64,000 bases of DNA from Prevotella sp. (GTDB lineage Bacteria; Bacteroidota; Bacteroidia; Bacteroidales; Bacteroidaceae): the NCBI GenBank assembly GCA_017548605.1, contig JAFYZT010000040.1, positions 62,001 to 126,000 of the forward strand. The letters are read 5' to 3'. This document shows positions 54,538 to 63,329 of the stretch, piece after piece. Each line of letters opens with the position of its first letter. Position 1 is the stretch's first letter. Both the position numbers and the translations under genes were made by a program. Below the pieces are notes generated by a model. The model worked only from the letters and a program-made list of their open reading frames with translations. It did not search any database and had not been told where the DNA came from.

Positions 54538-55926
54538 ATGGCAAAAGACAAGATAGCATACGTATGTGATAACTGCGGGCAGGAATCAGCAAAGTGGATA
54601 GGCAAATGTCCTTCATGCGGTCAATGGAACACTTTTAAGGAGATTCGCGTGAGCAACGACACTGGCAGTCAAGCCGCGAAGTCGGCTGCCCAACATGTTC
54701 GCAACACTCTTTCAGGTGGTCCCCGCGTACACAAACTGAGTGAGATTGCCGCCAAGGGTGAGCCTCGCATTGACCTAAAAGACAGCGAATTAAACCGCGT
54801 ATTAGGCGGTGGTCTAGTACCCGGCAGTATCGTATTGTTAGGCGGCGAGCCTGGTATCGGCAAGAGTACTTTGAGTTTGCAAACGGTGTTACGTCTGCCT
54901 CATCTCCGCATCCTGTATGTGAGCGGTGAGGAGAGTGAACAGCAGTTGAAGATGCGCAGTGAACGTATCACCCATGATAGCGACGACCATGTATTGGTAT
55001 TGTGCGAAAACTCACTGGAAGCTATTTTCTCGCATATCAAGGAAGTGCAGCCCGACCTGGTTGTTGTCGACTCCATCCAGACAATTTCCACTGAAGACGT
55101 GGAAAGCAGTGCCGGGAGCGTGAGCCAGGTACGTGAATGTGCTGCTGCATTGCTGCGTTTCTCGAAGTCAAGCGGCATCCCCGTCATACTCATCGGACAC
55201 ATTAATAAAGAAGGCAGCATTGCCGGTCCAAAGATTCTGGAGCATATCGTGGATACAGTCATTCAGTTTGAAGGTGACCAGCATTATATGTACCGCATTC
55301 TACGTAGCATCAAGAATCGTTTCGGCAGCACCAGCGAGTTAGGAATCTACGAGATGCGACAGGACGGATTGCGCCAGGTGAGCAATCCCTCGGAATTGCT
55401 GTTGACCCGCGAGCACGAAGGGCTGTCGGGCATTGCCATTTCTTCTGCCATCGAAGGTGTCCGCCCGTTCTTGGTGGAAACACAGGCGTTGGTATCAACA
55501 GCCGCTTACGGAACCCCTCAGCGTGCAGCCACCGGTTTTGACCAACGACGTCTGAACATGCTATTAGCCGTGCTGGAAAAACGTGTAGGCTTCAAGTTGA
55601 TACAGAAAGACGTATTTTTAAATATTGCCGGGGGGCTGCGCGTCACCGATATGGCAATGGACCTGAGCATCATTGCCGCCGTGTTATCGAGCAATGTCGA
55701 CACTCCTATCGACAACGGCTGGTGTATGTGTGGTGAGGTAGGCTTAAGCGGCGAGGTACGTCCTGTCAATCGTATTGAACAGCGTATTGCCGAAGCTGAA
55801 AAATTGGGATTCTCTGACATCATCATCCCCAAGTACAACTCCAAGGGACTGCCTCAGGGGAAGTACCATATCGGCATACACCCGGTTCGGAAGGTGGAAG
55901 AAGCGTTACGGCTGCTGTTCGGATAA
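54538..55926 (+). CDS. radA: DNA repair protein RadA
   Basis: 462 residues, normal length. A four-cysteine zinc finger (CDNCGQESAKWIGKCPSCG) is at about 10-28, the Walker A motif GGEPGIGKST at about 102-111, the RadA signature KNRFGSTSELG near 259-269, and a Lon-like C-terminal domain from about 290. RadA drives branch migration of recombination intermediates and complements RecA. A near-consensus promoter (TACTTTCG, 54502-54509) lies upstream; the sequence deviates by one base from TAnnTTTG. Confidence 0.97.
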   Translation: MAKDKIAYVCDNCGQESAKWIGKCPSCGQWNTFKEIRVSNDTGSQAAKSAAQHVRNTLSGGPRVHKLSEIAAKGEPRIDLKDSELNRVLGGGLVPGSIVLLGGEPGIGKSTLSLQTVLRLPHLRILYVSGEESEQQLKMRSERITHDSDDHVLVLCENSLEAIFSHIKEVQPDLVVVDSIQTISTEDVESSAGSVSQVRECAAALLRFSKSSGIPVILIGHINKEGSIAGPKILEHIVDTVIQFEGDQHYMYRILRSIKNRFGSTSELGIYEMRQDGLRQVSNPSELLLTREHEGLSGIAISSAIEGVRPFLVETQALVSTAAYGTPQRAATGFDQRRLNMLLAVLEKRVGFKLIQKDVFLNIAGGLRVTDMAMDLSIIAAVLSSNVDTPIDNGWCMCGEVGLSGEVRPVNRIEQRIAEAEKLGFSDIIIPKYNSKGLPQGKYHIGIHPVRKVEEALRLLFG

Positions 55927-55967
55927 TAAATTCAATTTCCCGATTGATTATTAAAGGATTTCACGGA

Positions 55968-56016
55968 ATCATACCAAAGCAGGCGGATTGAATCAATCCG
56001 CCTGCTTTGGTATGAT
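55968..56016. terminator. Long palindromic terminator between radA and the secreted-protein gene
   Basis: Perfect 24-base arms (55968-55991 and 55993-56016) around a single central base, with core GCAGGCGG/CCGCCTGC. Convergent genes flank it. The practical hairpin would have a loop of a few bases. Confidence 0.88.
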
Positions 56017-56026
56017 AAAATGAATA

Positions 56027-56806
56027 TTATTTCACGAGCACTTTTTGTCCGTTTACCACATATATACCAGGTTGTAGTTTCTGCATTTGAGCCGCGCTGA
56101 TGCCCGAAGCCACTTTTTGTCCGGCGATGTTATAGACATCTACCTTCCCATTATTTGCCGTAATGGCACTAATTGAAGTGGTCTCTCCCGCTGCGAGGTG
56201 ATAAGTGACAAGCGGCATATCGTTGCCCGAGTCGAGTTTTATGTAACAGCGTGTAGCATGAAAACCACCTTTGGCATCATCGACAGCCACGAATTTTGCC
56301 TCACTGTTATCTGCTGCAAGGATGCCATAGAGTCCTGTACCCTTGCAAGCCTTCTGGGCGGCGGCCATCTGCACATATTCACTGCCAACATGGTATTCAA
56401 GAATCGCTTCTCCTTGAGTGACCAACGTTTCCTTGGATATACGTTTGGAACCATTTTCGCCTGAATAATACAGGATGTAAGGCACATTTGCTTTAATGCC
56501 CTCAGTTTTACAGTCTTGGAAGAACAACGATACAGAACCACCGTTCGCATCAACGCCTACTAATTTTTCAAGCCGGCAATCACTGCCAAAAGCCTCACTT
56601 AGTTCACTTTCGGATAGGTCAAAAGGCAGGGATATGGTATTCCATCCATTAAATACATAACGGTTGACATTCACTTTGCACACCTGTCCATCATACTTTT
56701 GGAGGTTTGAACCATTTGATGTGCTGAGGTTGAGCACTTGTTGTGCATTGACGGCCATAGCAGAGATGGCGAATGCCATGATAAAGTAGAATTTTCTCAT
56801 ATTCAT
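56027..56806 (-). CDS. Secreted protein with C-terminal sorting-like domain
   Basis: 259 residues. Signal peptide (MRKFYFIMAFAISAMAVNAQ; ATG 56806 or 56800). The middle is beta-rich with segments such as RYVFNGWNTISLPFDLSE that recur in Bacteroidetes surface proteins. The last 45 residues (DVYNIAGQKVASG, LQPGIYVVNGQKVLVK) look like the type A sorting domain of type IX secretion or a close relative (Por_Secre_tail-like). It would be exported beyond the outer membrane if the organism has that system; none of its genes are here. A promoter with -33 and -7 boxes lies at 56859-56890. Confidence 0.78.
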   Translation of the reverse strand: MNMRKFYFIMAFAISAMAVNAQQVLNLSTSNGSNLQKYDGQVCKVNVNRYVFNGWNTISLPFDLSESELSEAFGSDCRLEKLVGVDANGGSVSLFFQDCKTEGIKANVPYILYYSGENGSKRISKETLVTQGEAILEYHVGSEYVQMAAAQKACKGTGLYGILAADNSEAKFVAVDDAKGGFHATRCYIKLDSGNDMPLVTYHLAAGETTSISAITANNGKVDVYNIAGQKVASGISAAQMQKLQPGIYVVNGQKVLVK

Positions 56807-56858
56807 TGTTGAGTTTGTGAGTTTATAAGTTTTTGAGTTATTCAGTTATTGTATGTTG

Positions 56859-56890
56859 CAAAAATACGAATTATTACTTTATGTTCCAAA
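56859..56890 (-). promoter_or_regulatory. Promoter of the secreted sorting-domain protein gene
   Basis: On the minus strand TTTG (56890-56887), 20 bases, TATTTTTG (56866-56859). The -33 element lies inside the end of the LacI-type gene. Confidence 0.68.
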
Positions 56891-57913
56891 TTTTTTTGAA
56901 GAGTTTTTGTCACTACTCTCGCGTATTTTCAGTATCATGGGAACCACCTCACGGTAAATGGTAGGGTCGCCCGCTATGTTTTTCAGCAATAGCTCACATG
57001 CTTTGATTCCCTGTTCTCTTGCCTGGTCCATGATGGCAGAGAGTTTTGGAGTGACGAACTCAGCCGTTTCACCCTCGGTAAAGCCAATGATTGCTACATC
57101 CTGTGGGATACGCAGATTTTTGTTTTTTATAGCCTCGAAAGCCCCATAAGTAAGAATATCATTGAAAGCAAGAATGGCATCAGGAGGGTTATTGCTTTCC
57201 AACATTTTTGTTGTGTTCTCACGTGCTATATCAGCATCGATTTTGTCACAGACAATGATGTCGCGATCGATGGGAATGTGGTATTCCCTCAATGCTTCAA
57301 GATAGCCATGTTTCCGTCTGACAACCATATCGAGGTGATTTGGGCCACCAATAAAAGCCACCCTTTTGCTTCCTGTGTTGATGAGGTGTTTAGTCGCTTC
57401 ATAAGCCGCTTCATCTCCATTAGCCACCACCTGTGAAAACAGTTCAGGCAGGCAAGTACGTGCAAAGAAAACCAGAGGTATTCCCATGTCATGTATTTCC
57501 CGGAAATGCGAGTAGTCGACTGTATCTTGTGCCAGACAAGCGATAATGCCTTCTACATGATGAGATATGAAATTGTCGATAGCCTTTTCTTCGAGGTTAT
57601 GATCTTCATGGCTATTACTACTAAACACGGAATATCCCACTTGTCGTGCTTTTTCCTCTATGCCGTCGAGAACCGCCGCATAATAATGCGTAACGAGATT
57701 AGGGAGTACCACACCTATAACTTTGGGAGCCTCTTTTCTCAGACTTTGCGCGAAAGGGTTGGGTCGGTAATTACGTTTTTTTGCCAAGGCTTTCACCTTT
57801 TGCGTCATTTCCTCCCCCACTTCGTGGCTGTTTCTAAGCGCTCGTGACACTGTAGCAATACTAACGCCCAGCTCATCGGCGAGGTCTTTTAATGATGTAC
57901 GACGTTTTTTCAT
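56879..57913 (-). CDS. LacI-family transcriptional regulator, probably self-regulating
   Basis: 344 residues. N-terminal helix-turn-helix (SLKDLADELGVSIATVSRALRNSHEVG) with hinge, then a sugar-binding-type effector domain (VIGVVLPNLVTHYYAAVLDGIEE, RVAFIGGP, AILAFNDILTYGAFEA, AIIGFTEGE). It belongs to the general CcpA/PurR-like branch. No sugar genes adjoin it, so the target regulon is unknown. A PurR/CcpA-type palindrome overlaps the -33 box of its own promoter at 57985-57996, pointing to autoregulation. Confidence 0.92.
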   Translation of the reverse strand: MKKRRTSLKDLADELGVSIATVSRALRNSHEVGEEMTQKVKALAKKRNYRPNPFAQSLRKEAPKVIGVVLPNLVTHYYAAVLDGIEEKARQVGYSVFSSNSHEDHNLEEKAIDNFISHHVEGIIACLAQDTVDYSHFREIHDMGIPLVFFARTCLPELFSQVVANGDEAAYEATKHLINTGSKRVAFIGGPNHLDMVVRRKHGYLEALREYHIPIDRDIIVCDKIDADIARENTTKMLESNNPPDAILAFNDILTYGAFEAIKNKNLRIPQDVAIIGFTEGETAEFVTPKLSAIMDQAREQGIKACELLLKNIAGDPTIYREVVPMILKIRESSDKNSSKKFGT

Positions 57914-57957
57914 GTTACAGATAATGATGAGTATGACAATAGTTAGTTAGTCTGTTG

Positions 57958-57989
57958 CAAAAATAAGACAAATTGTTGGTTTTCGCAAA
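57958..57989 (-). promoter_or_regulatory. Promoter of the LacI-type regulator
   Basis: On the minus strand TTTG (57989-57986), 20 bases, TATTTTTG (57965-57958). Confidence 0.75.
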
Positions 57990-57996
57990 CGTTTAC
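57985..57996. promoter_or_regulatory. Candidate LacI-family operator over the -33 box
   Basis: GCAAACGTTTAC, matching the palindromic pattern GNAAACGTTTNC recognised by many LacI-family members. It covers the -33 element of the regulator's own promoter. Confidence 0.6.
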
Positions 57997-58050
57997 GTAT
58001 TTTTTGGAGAAAAAAAGTCAAAAAAGCCTTACAATGTGCGTCAATCTGCA

Positions 58051-58058
58051 TAATTTTG
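58051..58058 (+). promoter_or_regulatory. -7 box of a candidate small RNA
   Basis: TAATTTTG followed by CACTCAG on the plus strand, diverging from the LacI-type gene. There is no downstream plus-strand gene; a terminator follows within 95 bases. Confidence 0.5.
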
Positions 58059-58063
58059 CACTC

Positions 58064-58151
58064 AGTAAGGTAAGAATGAGTAATGAATAGTTGATAATAA
58101 GTTAGTTAGAACTGGATTAGTGATGTTGCGAAACACCCTAATCCATTTTTT
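58064..58151 (+). ncRNA. Candidate small RNA of about 88 bases
   Basis: Bounded by the -7 box at 58051-58058 and an intrinsic terminator: TGGATTAG (58113-58120) pairs with CTAATCCA (58138-58145), an inner TGTT/AACA pairing extends it, and six T residues follow. The only frames inside are tiny (one codes for MSNE). It fills the 319-base gap between two minus-strand genes together with the LacI promoter; the remainder (58152-58232) holds only a GC-rich partial hairpin. Confidence 0.45.
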
Positions 58152-58232
58152 GTTTATTTCAGGTCAACAAAAAGGACAGGCCTTTTTTAATAAGCCATCC
58201 CGGCCCTTACAAAAGGATGGTAATGATATAGA

Positions 58233-58718
58233 TTAAAATGGAAACAGTTGTTCCTCTTCGACATCACAGTGTAAGAAGCCCATTTCGCTAGCTTTTTCCT
58301 CACCCATGGCATAATAAGTCACATCAGCCTCGGCACATATTTCCTGTTGGTTGTTTTCCACAGTGACATGTATTTCCACAAAGTTACGTTTTCTTGCTGT
58401 TATCCATGCTTTTATAATTAACTGAGGATCATCGGATGCAATAGGTTTCCGAAAAGAAACATTCAGTCGCGATGTCATCCCCGCTGTCTGTAGTTTCCGA
58501 GAGACAGCCCATCCCGCCGTTTCATCGATGAGCGTGCTGATGATGCCACCGTGAAGTGTACCGACCCATCCTTGAAAATGTGACTGTGGCTGCCAAAAGG
58601 AAACGATTTTATCCCCTTCCTCATAGAAATGCATATGAAGCCCTATGGGGTTTTCGGGAGCGCATCCGAAACAGTTGTATCCTTCTTTGTGTAGCCAGGG
58701 ATTGATAATTTTTTGCAT
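58233..58718 (-). CDS. PaaI-type hotdog thioesterase
   Basis: 161 residues. The hotdog-fold motif HGGIISTLIDETAGWAV at about 59-75 is that of PaaI/YbgC-like acyl-CoA thioesterases. Segments CFGCAPENPIGLHMHF and RLNVSFRKPI are also family-like. It would hydrolyse acyl-CoA or a related thioester in the cytoplasm. It is the last gene of the minus-strand inositol-lipid operon, 33 bases after the DUF5686 gene, which hints at a role in lipid or acyl turnover; that is inference. Confidence 0.88.
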   Translation of the reverse strand: MQKIINPWLHKEGYNCFGCAPENPIGLHMHFYEEGDKIVSFWQPQSHFQGWVGTLHGGIISTLIDETAGWAVSRKLQTAGMTSRLNVSFRKPIASDDPQLIIKAWITARKRNFVEIHVTVENNQQEICAEADVTYYAMGEEKASEMGFLHCDVEEEQLFPF

Positions 58719-58751
58719 TTGAGTTTGTGAGTTATTTATATTGATGAGGTG

Positions 58752-61307
58752 TTAGAATGTGAATTCGAAACCAAAACGGACACCGTGTTTTTTAATGTCA
58801 GGCAAGTCGGTGTAGGTTAGACGTCTGACGTAGACAACCTTGAAAAACCTGAAGATATTATGGAATCCCGCTACCAGTTCGAGGTATGGCTTGTTTCCGT
58901 CCATCAATCTGACACTTTCTGGAAAAGCGAAAAGCATGGGATCACCAGCATTCTGTTCGAGGAACGGATTGTTTTTTGACGTGAGGTGCCCCATCATCCC
59001 CTTAATTTCAAGGATTTCGCGAAATTTCAGTTTATTGATGAGCGGTATGCGATTGAGAATTTTGCCGTTGATGTCCCATTTCAGGTCGAGCATTGCTACA
59101 CGGTCGTTTAGAAACTCCATATTGTTCATCAATGCAAAAGTCTTTGTGTCGATAACATAGGAAAGGTTTGCCGGCGGAATGATGAGCAATGGGAACGGTA
59201 CTTTATTCCATTGTGCCCCAGCTTTAAGTCTCACGTCAAGTTTTCCCCAACTTTTGAGCCATATCCTCTTGAAGAAACCCAGTTCTGTGTAGTTGTATTT
59301 ATATTGTCCACCAAGTAATCCATTGAATCCCATGGTATGAACAAGTGTGAATTCCGGTGCATCAAGGTTAACTGCCAGTCGTCTGTTTTTCGTATTGATG
59401 AAAGTGCATCCCGGAGCAAGTCTCAGGGCCAATGTCATTTCCGTAGTACGAATCTTCCCCACTCTACTGCCATCAGCTATTCGTATAAACTCAAGGTCGC
59501 CGGTGGGTTCATTACTTTCCGTTTTGATGTCGAAGGTTGTACGGAATCCCCAGTCCGTTTCCCAATCAAAGGTTAGTTTCTGTCTGTTGTAGAAATACAT
59601 CTGGTTCACTTTCTGCCATCTAATAGCCGTGAACACATTATCCTTATCCGTTGTAAGGAATTTGTCGGAAGGTGATATCACATCTTTTGCCGTTTCAAAG
59701 GAAATGGTGCGAATGGGGAACTCCTCTGGCTGGTATTCCTTTTTATTGAACGAATAGGTTACCAAGGTGCTGTAGTAATGCCTGTGGCTTTTTGTACCAT
59801 AGGCATAATAGCCTTTCCAGAACCAATGTGGATTGAGAGACGCCGTTGTCTGTCCACTGGCTCGGAAGCGCATGCCGTCGACAAAATTGTTAGAAACGAT
59901 GGTGTTGATGGGTCCGATGTCGAATTTGCTTTTTGAGTTTTGCGTACCCGTTTCCACGAAATTCTCAATGAGAGCCTTTATGCCGATGAGGATATATTTG
60001 AACCCTTTTGTCTGTTCCATCCGATGTATGAACGCATCCATCGACGACTCCCCTTTTGACAGTTCAACGGACCGATATTGCTGCCAAAATTTCTCATCCC
60101 TCACTCTTGCCTCCGTATCGTAGCGAGTAGCCGCCCTACCCTTGAACAGATGTTTCGGTATTTCTTCGAAAGCATAGTCACTCAGTCGAGTAGTACGTAT
60201 GACCAAAGCCTTGCTCAGAAAATCAGCAAGTGCCATTTCCACAATCATATCGTCAACAGAAAGTGCCCATTCACCATTTGACAGTTTGGTGTATTCCTGG
60301 TCAACGTACATGTTTTCCACGAAATTGACATCGCTTCGTGCCGGCAATGTCAGGGAACATTTCTTCACATGCAATGTACTGTCGTTGATGATATACAATT
60401 CACCCCGAAAGCCGAAGTCCTGCTGGTTGTTTGGTGTAAACTGTAAGTGTATGCACTTATCTTGTCCAACAAACACCGTATCTTCGATATAGAAACGATA
60501 GAAAGCTATGGCATCCTTTCCTATCGGACTTGTGAAACGATATTGGAGTAAACGTATCTGGTCATCGTAAATATCCACATCCGTGAACACATCCTTAAGC
60601 ATGGAGTTGAGCACTTGCCCAGTCTCCAGCATCTGATTTACGCCATTACTAGACTGTCCCTTGATGATGTCCTTCTCACTTTTGGGGTCTTTCCGATACA
60701 AGTGTTGTGTCACTGTCTCATCGACACTGATGGGCAGGATAAGTTTACCGTTATAAGGACAAATTTCCACCTGGTCGATGAGCCAATTCAGCTTTTTCTT
60801 TTGCGCATTTTCCAGTTCATCGGGCGATATGTCATTTACGGCGAGTGTTATTTTCTGGTATTTGTTGTACTGGTAGAAATCATGGTTAGCCAAATCAGTT
60901 TTCTTCTTTGCCTCTATTACCCTTTTCATGAGTTCCACCGCCGGATTGTTTTTCCTAGAGTATTTCGTTTTCCGCTGGGACTTTACGATTACCTCATCAA
61001 GGTTTCTTGCATCGGACTTCAGTTTGATAACCATCTCTGATGGCGTATTCGACTTGATCTGTATTCGTTGTGCTTTATATCCCAACGCACTGATGGTGAG
61101 GTACCAACCATTATGTCGTTCTATGGAGAAATGCCCGAGAGAATCGCCCGCCACAGCAACATGTTTTCCCTTATAACTCACACTAGGAAATTTGATGGTG
61201 TCGCCGGTTTCATTATCAATGACAACACCAGTAATCTGCGAGTTAGCTGCCATAGCCAACACGCAAAAGAGGAGCGATATGAGATAGCGTTTAGTCAATT
61301 TCCTCAT
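58752..61307 (-). CDS. DUF5686 outer-membrane protein with carboxypeptidase-like domain
   Basis: 851 residues from ATG 61307 (MRKLTKRYLISLLF), a start that overlaps the end of the inositol-phosphate synthase gene by 17 bases. A signal peptide ends in MAANSQ. A carboxypeptidase-regulatory-like beta domain (ITGVVIDNETGDTIKF, ISALGYK) covers about 24-105. The remainder is DUF5686, rich in beta-strands and aromatic residues, ending GVRFGFEFTF with a terminal Phe typical of outer-membrane barrels. Its role is unknown; the operon position suggests a link to lipid or outer-membrane biogenesis. Confidence 0.85.
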   Translation of the reverse strand: MRKLTKRYLISLLFCVLAMAANSQITGVVIDNETGDTIKFPSVSYKGKHVAVAGDSLGHFSIERHNGWYLTISALGYKAQRIQIKSNTPSEMVIKLKSDARNLDEVIVKSQRKTKYSRKNNPAVELMKRVIEAKKKTDLANHDFYQYNKYQKITLAVNDISPDELENAQKKKLNWLIDQVEICPYNGKLILPISVDETVTQHLYRKDPKSEKDIIKGQSSNGVNQMLETGQVLNSMLKDVFTDVDIYDDQIRLLQYRFTSPIGKDAIAFYRFYIEDTVFVGQDKCIHLQFTPNNQQDFGFRGELYIINDSTLHVKKCSLTLPARSDVNFVENMYVDQEYTKLSNGEWALSVDDMIVEMALADFLSKALVIRTTRLSDYAFEEIPKHLFKGRAATRYDTEARVRDEKFWQQYRSVELSKGESSMDAFIHRMEQTKGFKYILIGIKALIENFVETGTQNSKSKFDIGPINTIVSNNFVDGMRFRASGQTTASLNPHWFWKGYYAYGTKSHRHYYSTLVTYSFNKKEYQPEEFPIRTISFETAKDVISPSDKFLTTDKDNVFTAIRWQKVNQMYFYNRQKLTFDWETDWGFRTTFDIKTESNEPTGDLEFIRIADGSRVGKIRTTEMTLALRLAPGCTFINTKNRRLAVNLDAPEFTLVHTMGFNGLLGGQYKYNYTELGFFKRIWLKSWGKLDVRLKAGAQWNKVPFPLLIIPPANLSYVIDTKTFALMNNMEFLNDRVAMLDLKWDINGKILNRIPLINKLKFREILEIKGMMGHLTSKNNPFLEQNAGDPMLFAFPESVRLMDGNKPYLELVAGFHNIFRFFKVVYVRRLTYTDLPDIKKHGVRFGFEFTF

Positions 61308-62598
61308 CAGGTTCGTATCCACCCATTTCACGGATGGCATTTTTCAACAGCGAATATTGCTGGTATAGGTTGTTGACCGGGGTTTCTTTTTGTGTATAGT
61401 CATGCATGGGGCTTTTCATGAAGAAACTCATGAAACGCTGTATGCCATACCGTCCCGCCCTAGCTGCGAGGTCGGTCAAGAGGCACAGGTCGAGCAACAA
61501 TGGAGCAGCAAGTATGGAGTCACGGCAGAGGAAATTGATTTTTATCTGCATTGGGTATCCCATCCATCCGAAGATGTCAATATTATCCCATCCCTCTTTA
61601 TTGTCATTACGCGGCGGGTAATAGTTGATTCGCACTTTATGGTAATAATCCATATACAAATCGGGTTGATCTTCCGGCTGAAGTATCGTCTCAAGCGTAG
61701 ACAATTTACTCACCTCTTTTGTTTTGAAGTTTTCCGGTTCGTCAAGTACCAGTCCGTCGCGGTTTCCAAGGATATTTGTAGAAAACCACCCATTCAGTCC
61801 CAAACATCTTGTGCTGATGATAGGAGCGAACCCACTTTTCACCAGAGTCTGTCCCGTTTTGAAATCTTTCCCTGCAATGGGCATTTTGCATTTCTCCGCC
61901 ATTTCCCACATAGCTGGAATGTCAACCGTAGTATTTGGCGCCCCCATGATAAAAGGTGCACCTTCGGCAAGAGCCGCGTAGGCATAACACATCGATGGAG
62001 CCACATGCTCGGTATCATTTTCCTTCATGGCTTTTTCGAGGTTTTCCAAGGAGCCATGAACCGGCATGTAGGGAGGCACATATATCTCCGTTGACGCCGC
62101 CCAGATAACTACGACCCGTTGCAGGTCATTGTCTTTTCTGAACCGACGGATATCTTCGCGCAACTGTTCCACCATGTCCCACCGAGTTGAACAGTCCTTT
62201 ACATTGTCGCCATCGATTCGTTTGGCATAATTTTTGTCGAAAGCGGCCTTCAAAGGAACGATTTTTTCCAATTCCTGTCTCACCGGTTCAATATCTTTTT
62301 CCTTCAGCACCTCCGCATACATGGCAGCCTGGTAAGCATTTTGCGGGTACACGTCCCATGTGGCGAATACCAAATCGTCGAGTTTAGCCAGCGGCACAAT
62401 GTCCGCATAATGCAGGTATTTCTTATTATCGCCTTTTCCTACGCGTATTTTGTCGTACTGTGTCATTGAGCCGATTGGTTTGGCCAGTCCTTTGCGTACC
62501 ATGAACACCCCTGTCAAGAATGTTGTAGCCACGGCTCCGCATCCAACGATCATCACGCCCAGTTTACCCTCAGCTGGTAACACGTTATTCTGTTTCAT
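61291..62598 (-). CDS. ino1: Inositol-3-phosphate synthase
   Basis: 435 residues, near the normal length. The NAD-binding GVMIVGCGAVATTFLTGV at about 14-31, VVVIWAASTEIYVPP, the AYAALAEGAPFIMGAPNTT block and GKDFKTGQTLVKSG are signatures of the family. It converts glucose-6-phosphate to myo-inositol-3-phosphate. Gut Bacteroidetes use this for inositol phospholipids and inositol phosphoryl ceramides, with the synthase next to a CDP-alcohol phosphotransferase. Here the phosphotransferase and a phosphatase gene precede it on the same strand. HAD to ino1 spacing is 11 bases. Confidence 0.96.
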   Translation of the reverse strand: MKQNNVLPAEGKLGVMIVGCGAVATTFLTGVFMVRKGLAKPIGSMTQYDKIRVGKGDNKKYLHYADIVPLAKLDDLVFATWDVYPQNAYQAAMYAEVLKEKDIEPVRQELEKIVPLKAAFDKNYAKRIDGDNVKDCSTRWDMVEQLREDIRRFRKDNDLQRVVVIWAASTEIYVPPYMPVHGSLENLEKAMKENDTEHVAPSMCYAYAALAEGAPFIMGAPNTTVDIPAMWEMAEKCKMPIAGKDFKTGQTLVKSGFAPIISTRCLGLNGWFSTNILGNRDGLVLDEPENFKTKEVSKLSTLETILQPEDQPDLYMDYYHKVRINYYPPRNDNKEGWDNIDIFGWMGYPMQIKINFLCRDSILAAPLLLDLCLLTDLAARAGRYGIQRFMSFFMKSPMHDYTQKETPVNNLYQQYSLLKNAIREMGGYEPDEEID

Positions 62599-62609
62599 AT
62601 ATAGTATAT

Positions 62610-63329
62610 TTAATTTTTAAGCAACATTGTCAGTTGGCTTAGATGAGAAATGACATAGTCGGCACAGCAATTTTCATGCTGTTTTCCCTCCCATGTTTCC
62701 CCTTTCAGCCATGCTGTTTTGCATCCTGACTGTTTTGCCGGAATGATGTCCTTTTCCATGCTATCGCCCACGACAAGCACTTCTTCCGGCTTCATTTCCA
62801 ACGCCTCCACCCCCAATTTGAAGATTGCAGGGTTAGGCTTTCTCACCCCCACTTTTGCAGACTCCACCACATGACAAAAACAATTTGCAATGTCGAATTC
62901 ATTCAACACCACCTCGATATTGCCATAGAAGTTCGTCACGAGTGCCATCGGAAAAGATTTCCCCAACGAGTTCAACACTCCCTTGCTTTCAAACGTATAT
63001 TTCCCTACCTTATTGTATAGCATTTGCAATAAAGAATCGACCGTTGATTGAGCGACCTCATCCGTTACGTTCCACAGTTCTTTTTCCCTGAGGCACGCTA
63101 CTTGCATTTGCAATTTTCTTTGCAGTGTTTGTCGGAACGTATAATCCGATTGGATGATATGTCCAGCACCCAATGCTTTCTCCGCATACACATATGCCAC
63201 TTTATATTGATCCCATGATATAGGGATACACATTTCTTCATACCCATGCCAGATGAAGCGACCCCAATGACACCCACCCGTATCGAGAGTGCCTCCATAA
63301 TCGAATATCAGCGCTTTGAGCTTACTCAT
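62610..63329 (-). CDS. HAD-family hydrolase in the inositol-lipid operon
   Basis: 239 residues. Motif I is IFDYGGTLDTGG with nucleophile Asp10, but the residue two further on is Gly12 where most HAD phosphatases have Asp. Motif II Thr lies in LVTNF, motif III Lys in GVRKPNP and motif IV is VVGDSMEKDI. A helical cap lies at about 17-110. Its ATG overlaps the end of the upstream phosphotransferase gene by eight bases. Context suggests dephosphorylation of phosphatidylinositol phosphate or inositol phosphate, the step needed between the two neighbouring enzymes, but the substrate is inferred. Confidence 0.88.
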   Translation of the reverse strand: MSKLKALIFDYGGTLDTGGCHWGRFIWHGYEEMCIPISWDQYKVAYVYAEKALGAGHIIQSDYTFRQTLQRKLQMQVACLREKELWNVTDEVAQSTVDSLLQMLYNKVGKYTFESKGVLNSLGKSFPMALVTNFYGNIEVVLNEFDIANCFCHVVESAKVGVRKPNPAIFKLGVEALEMKPEEVLVVGDSMEKDIIPAKQSGCKTAWLKGETWEGKQHENCCADYVISHLSQLTMLLKN

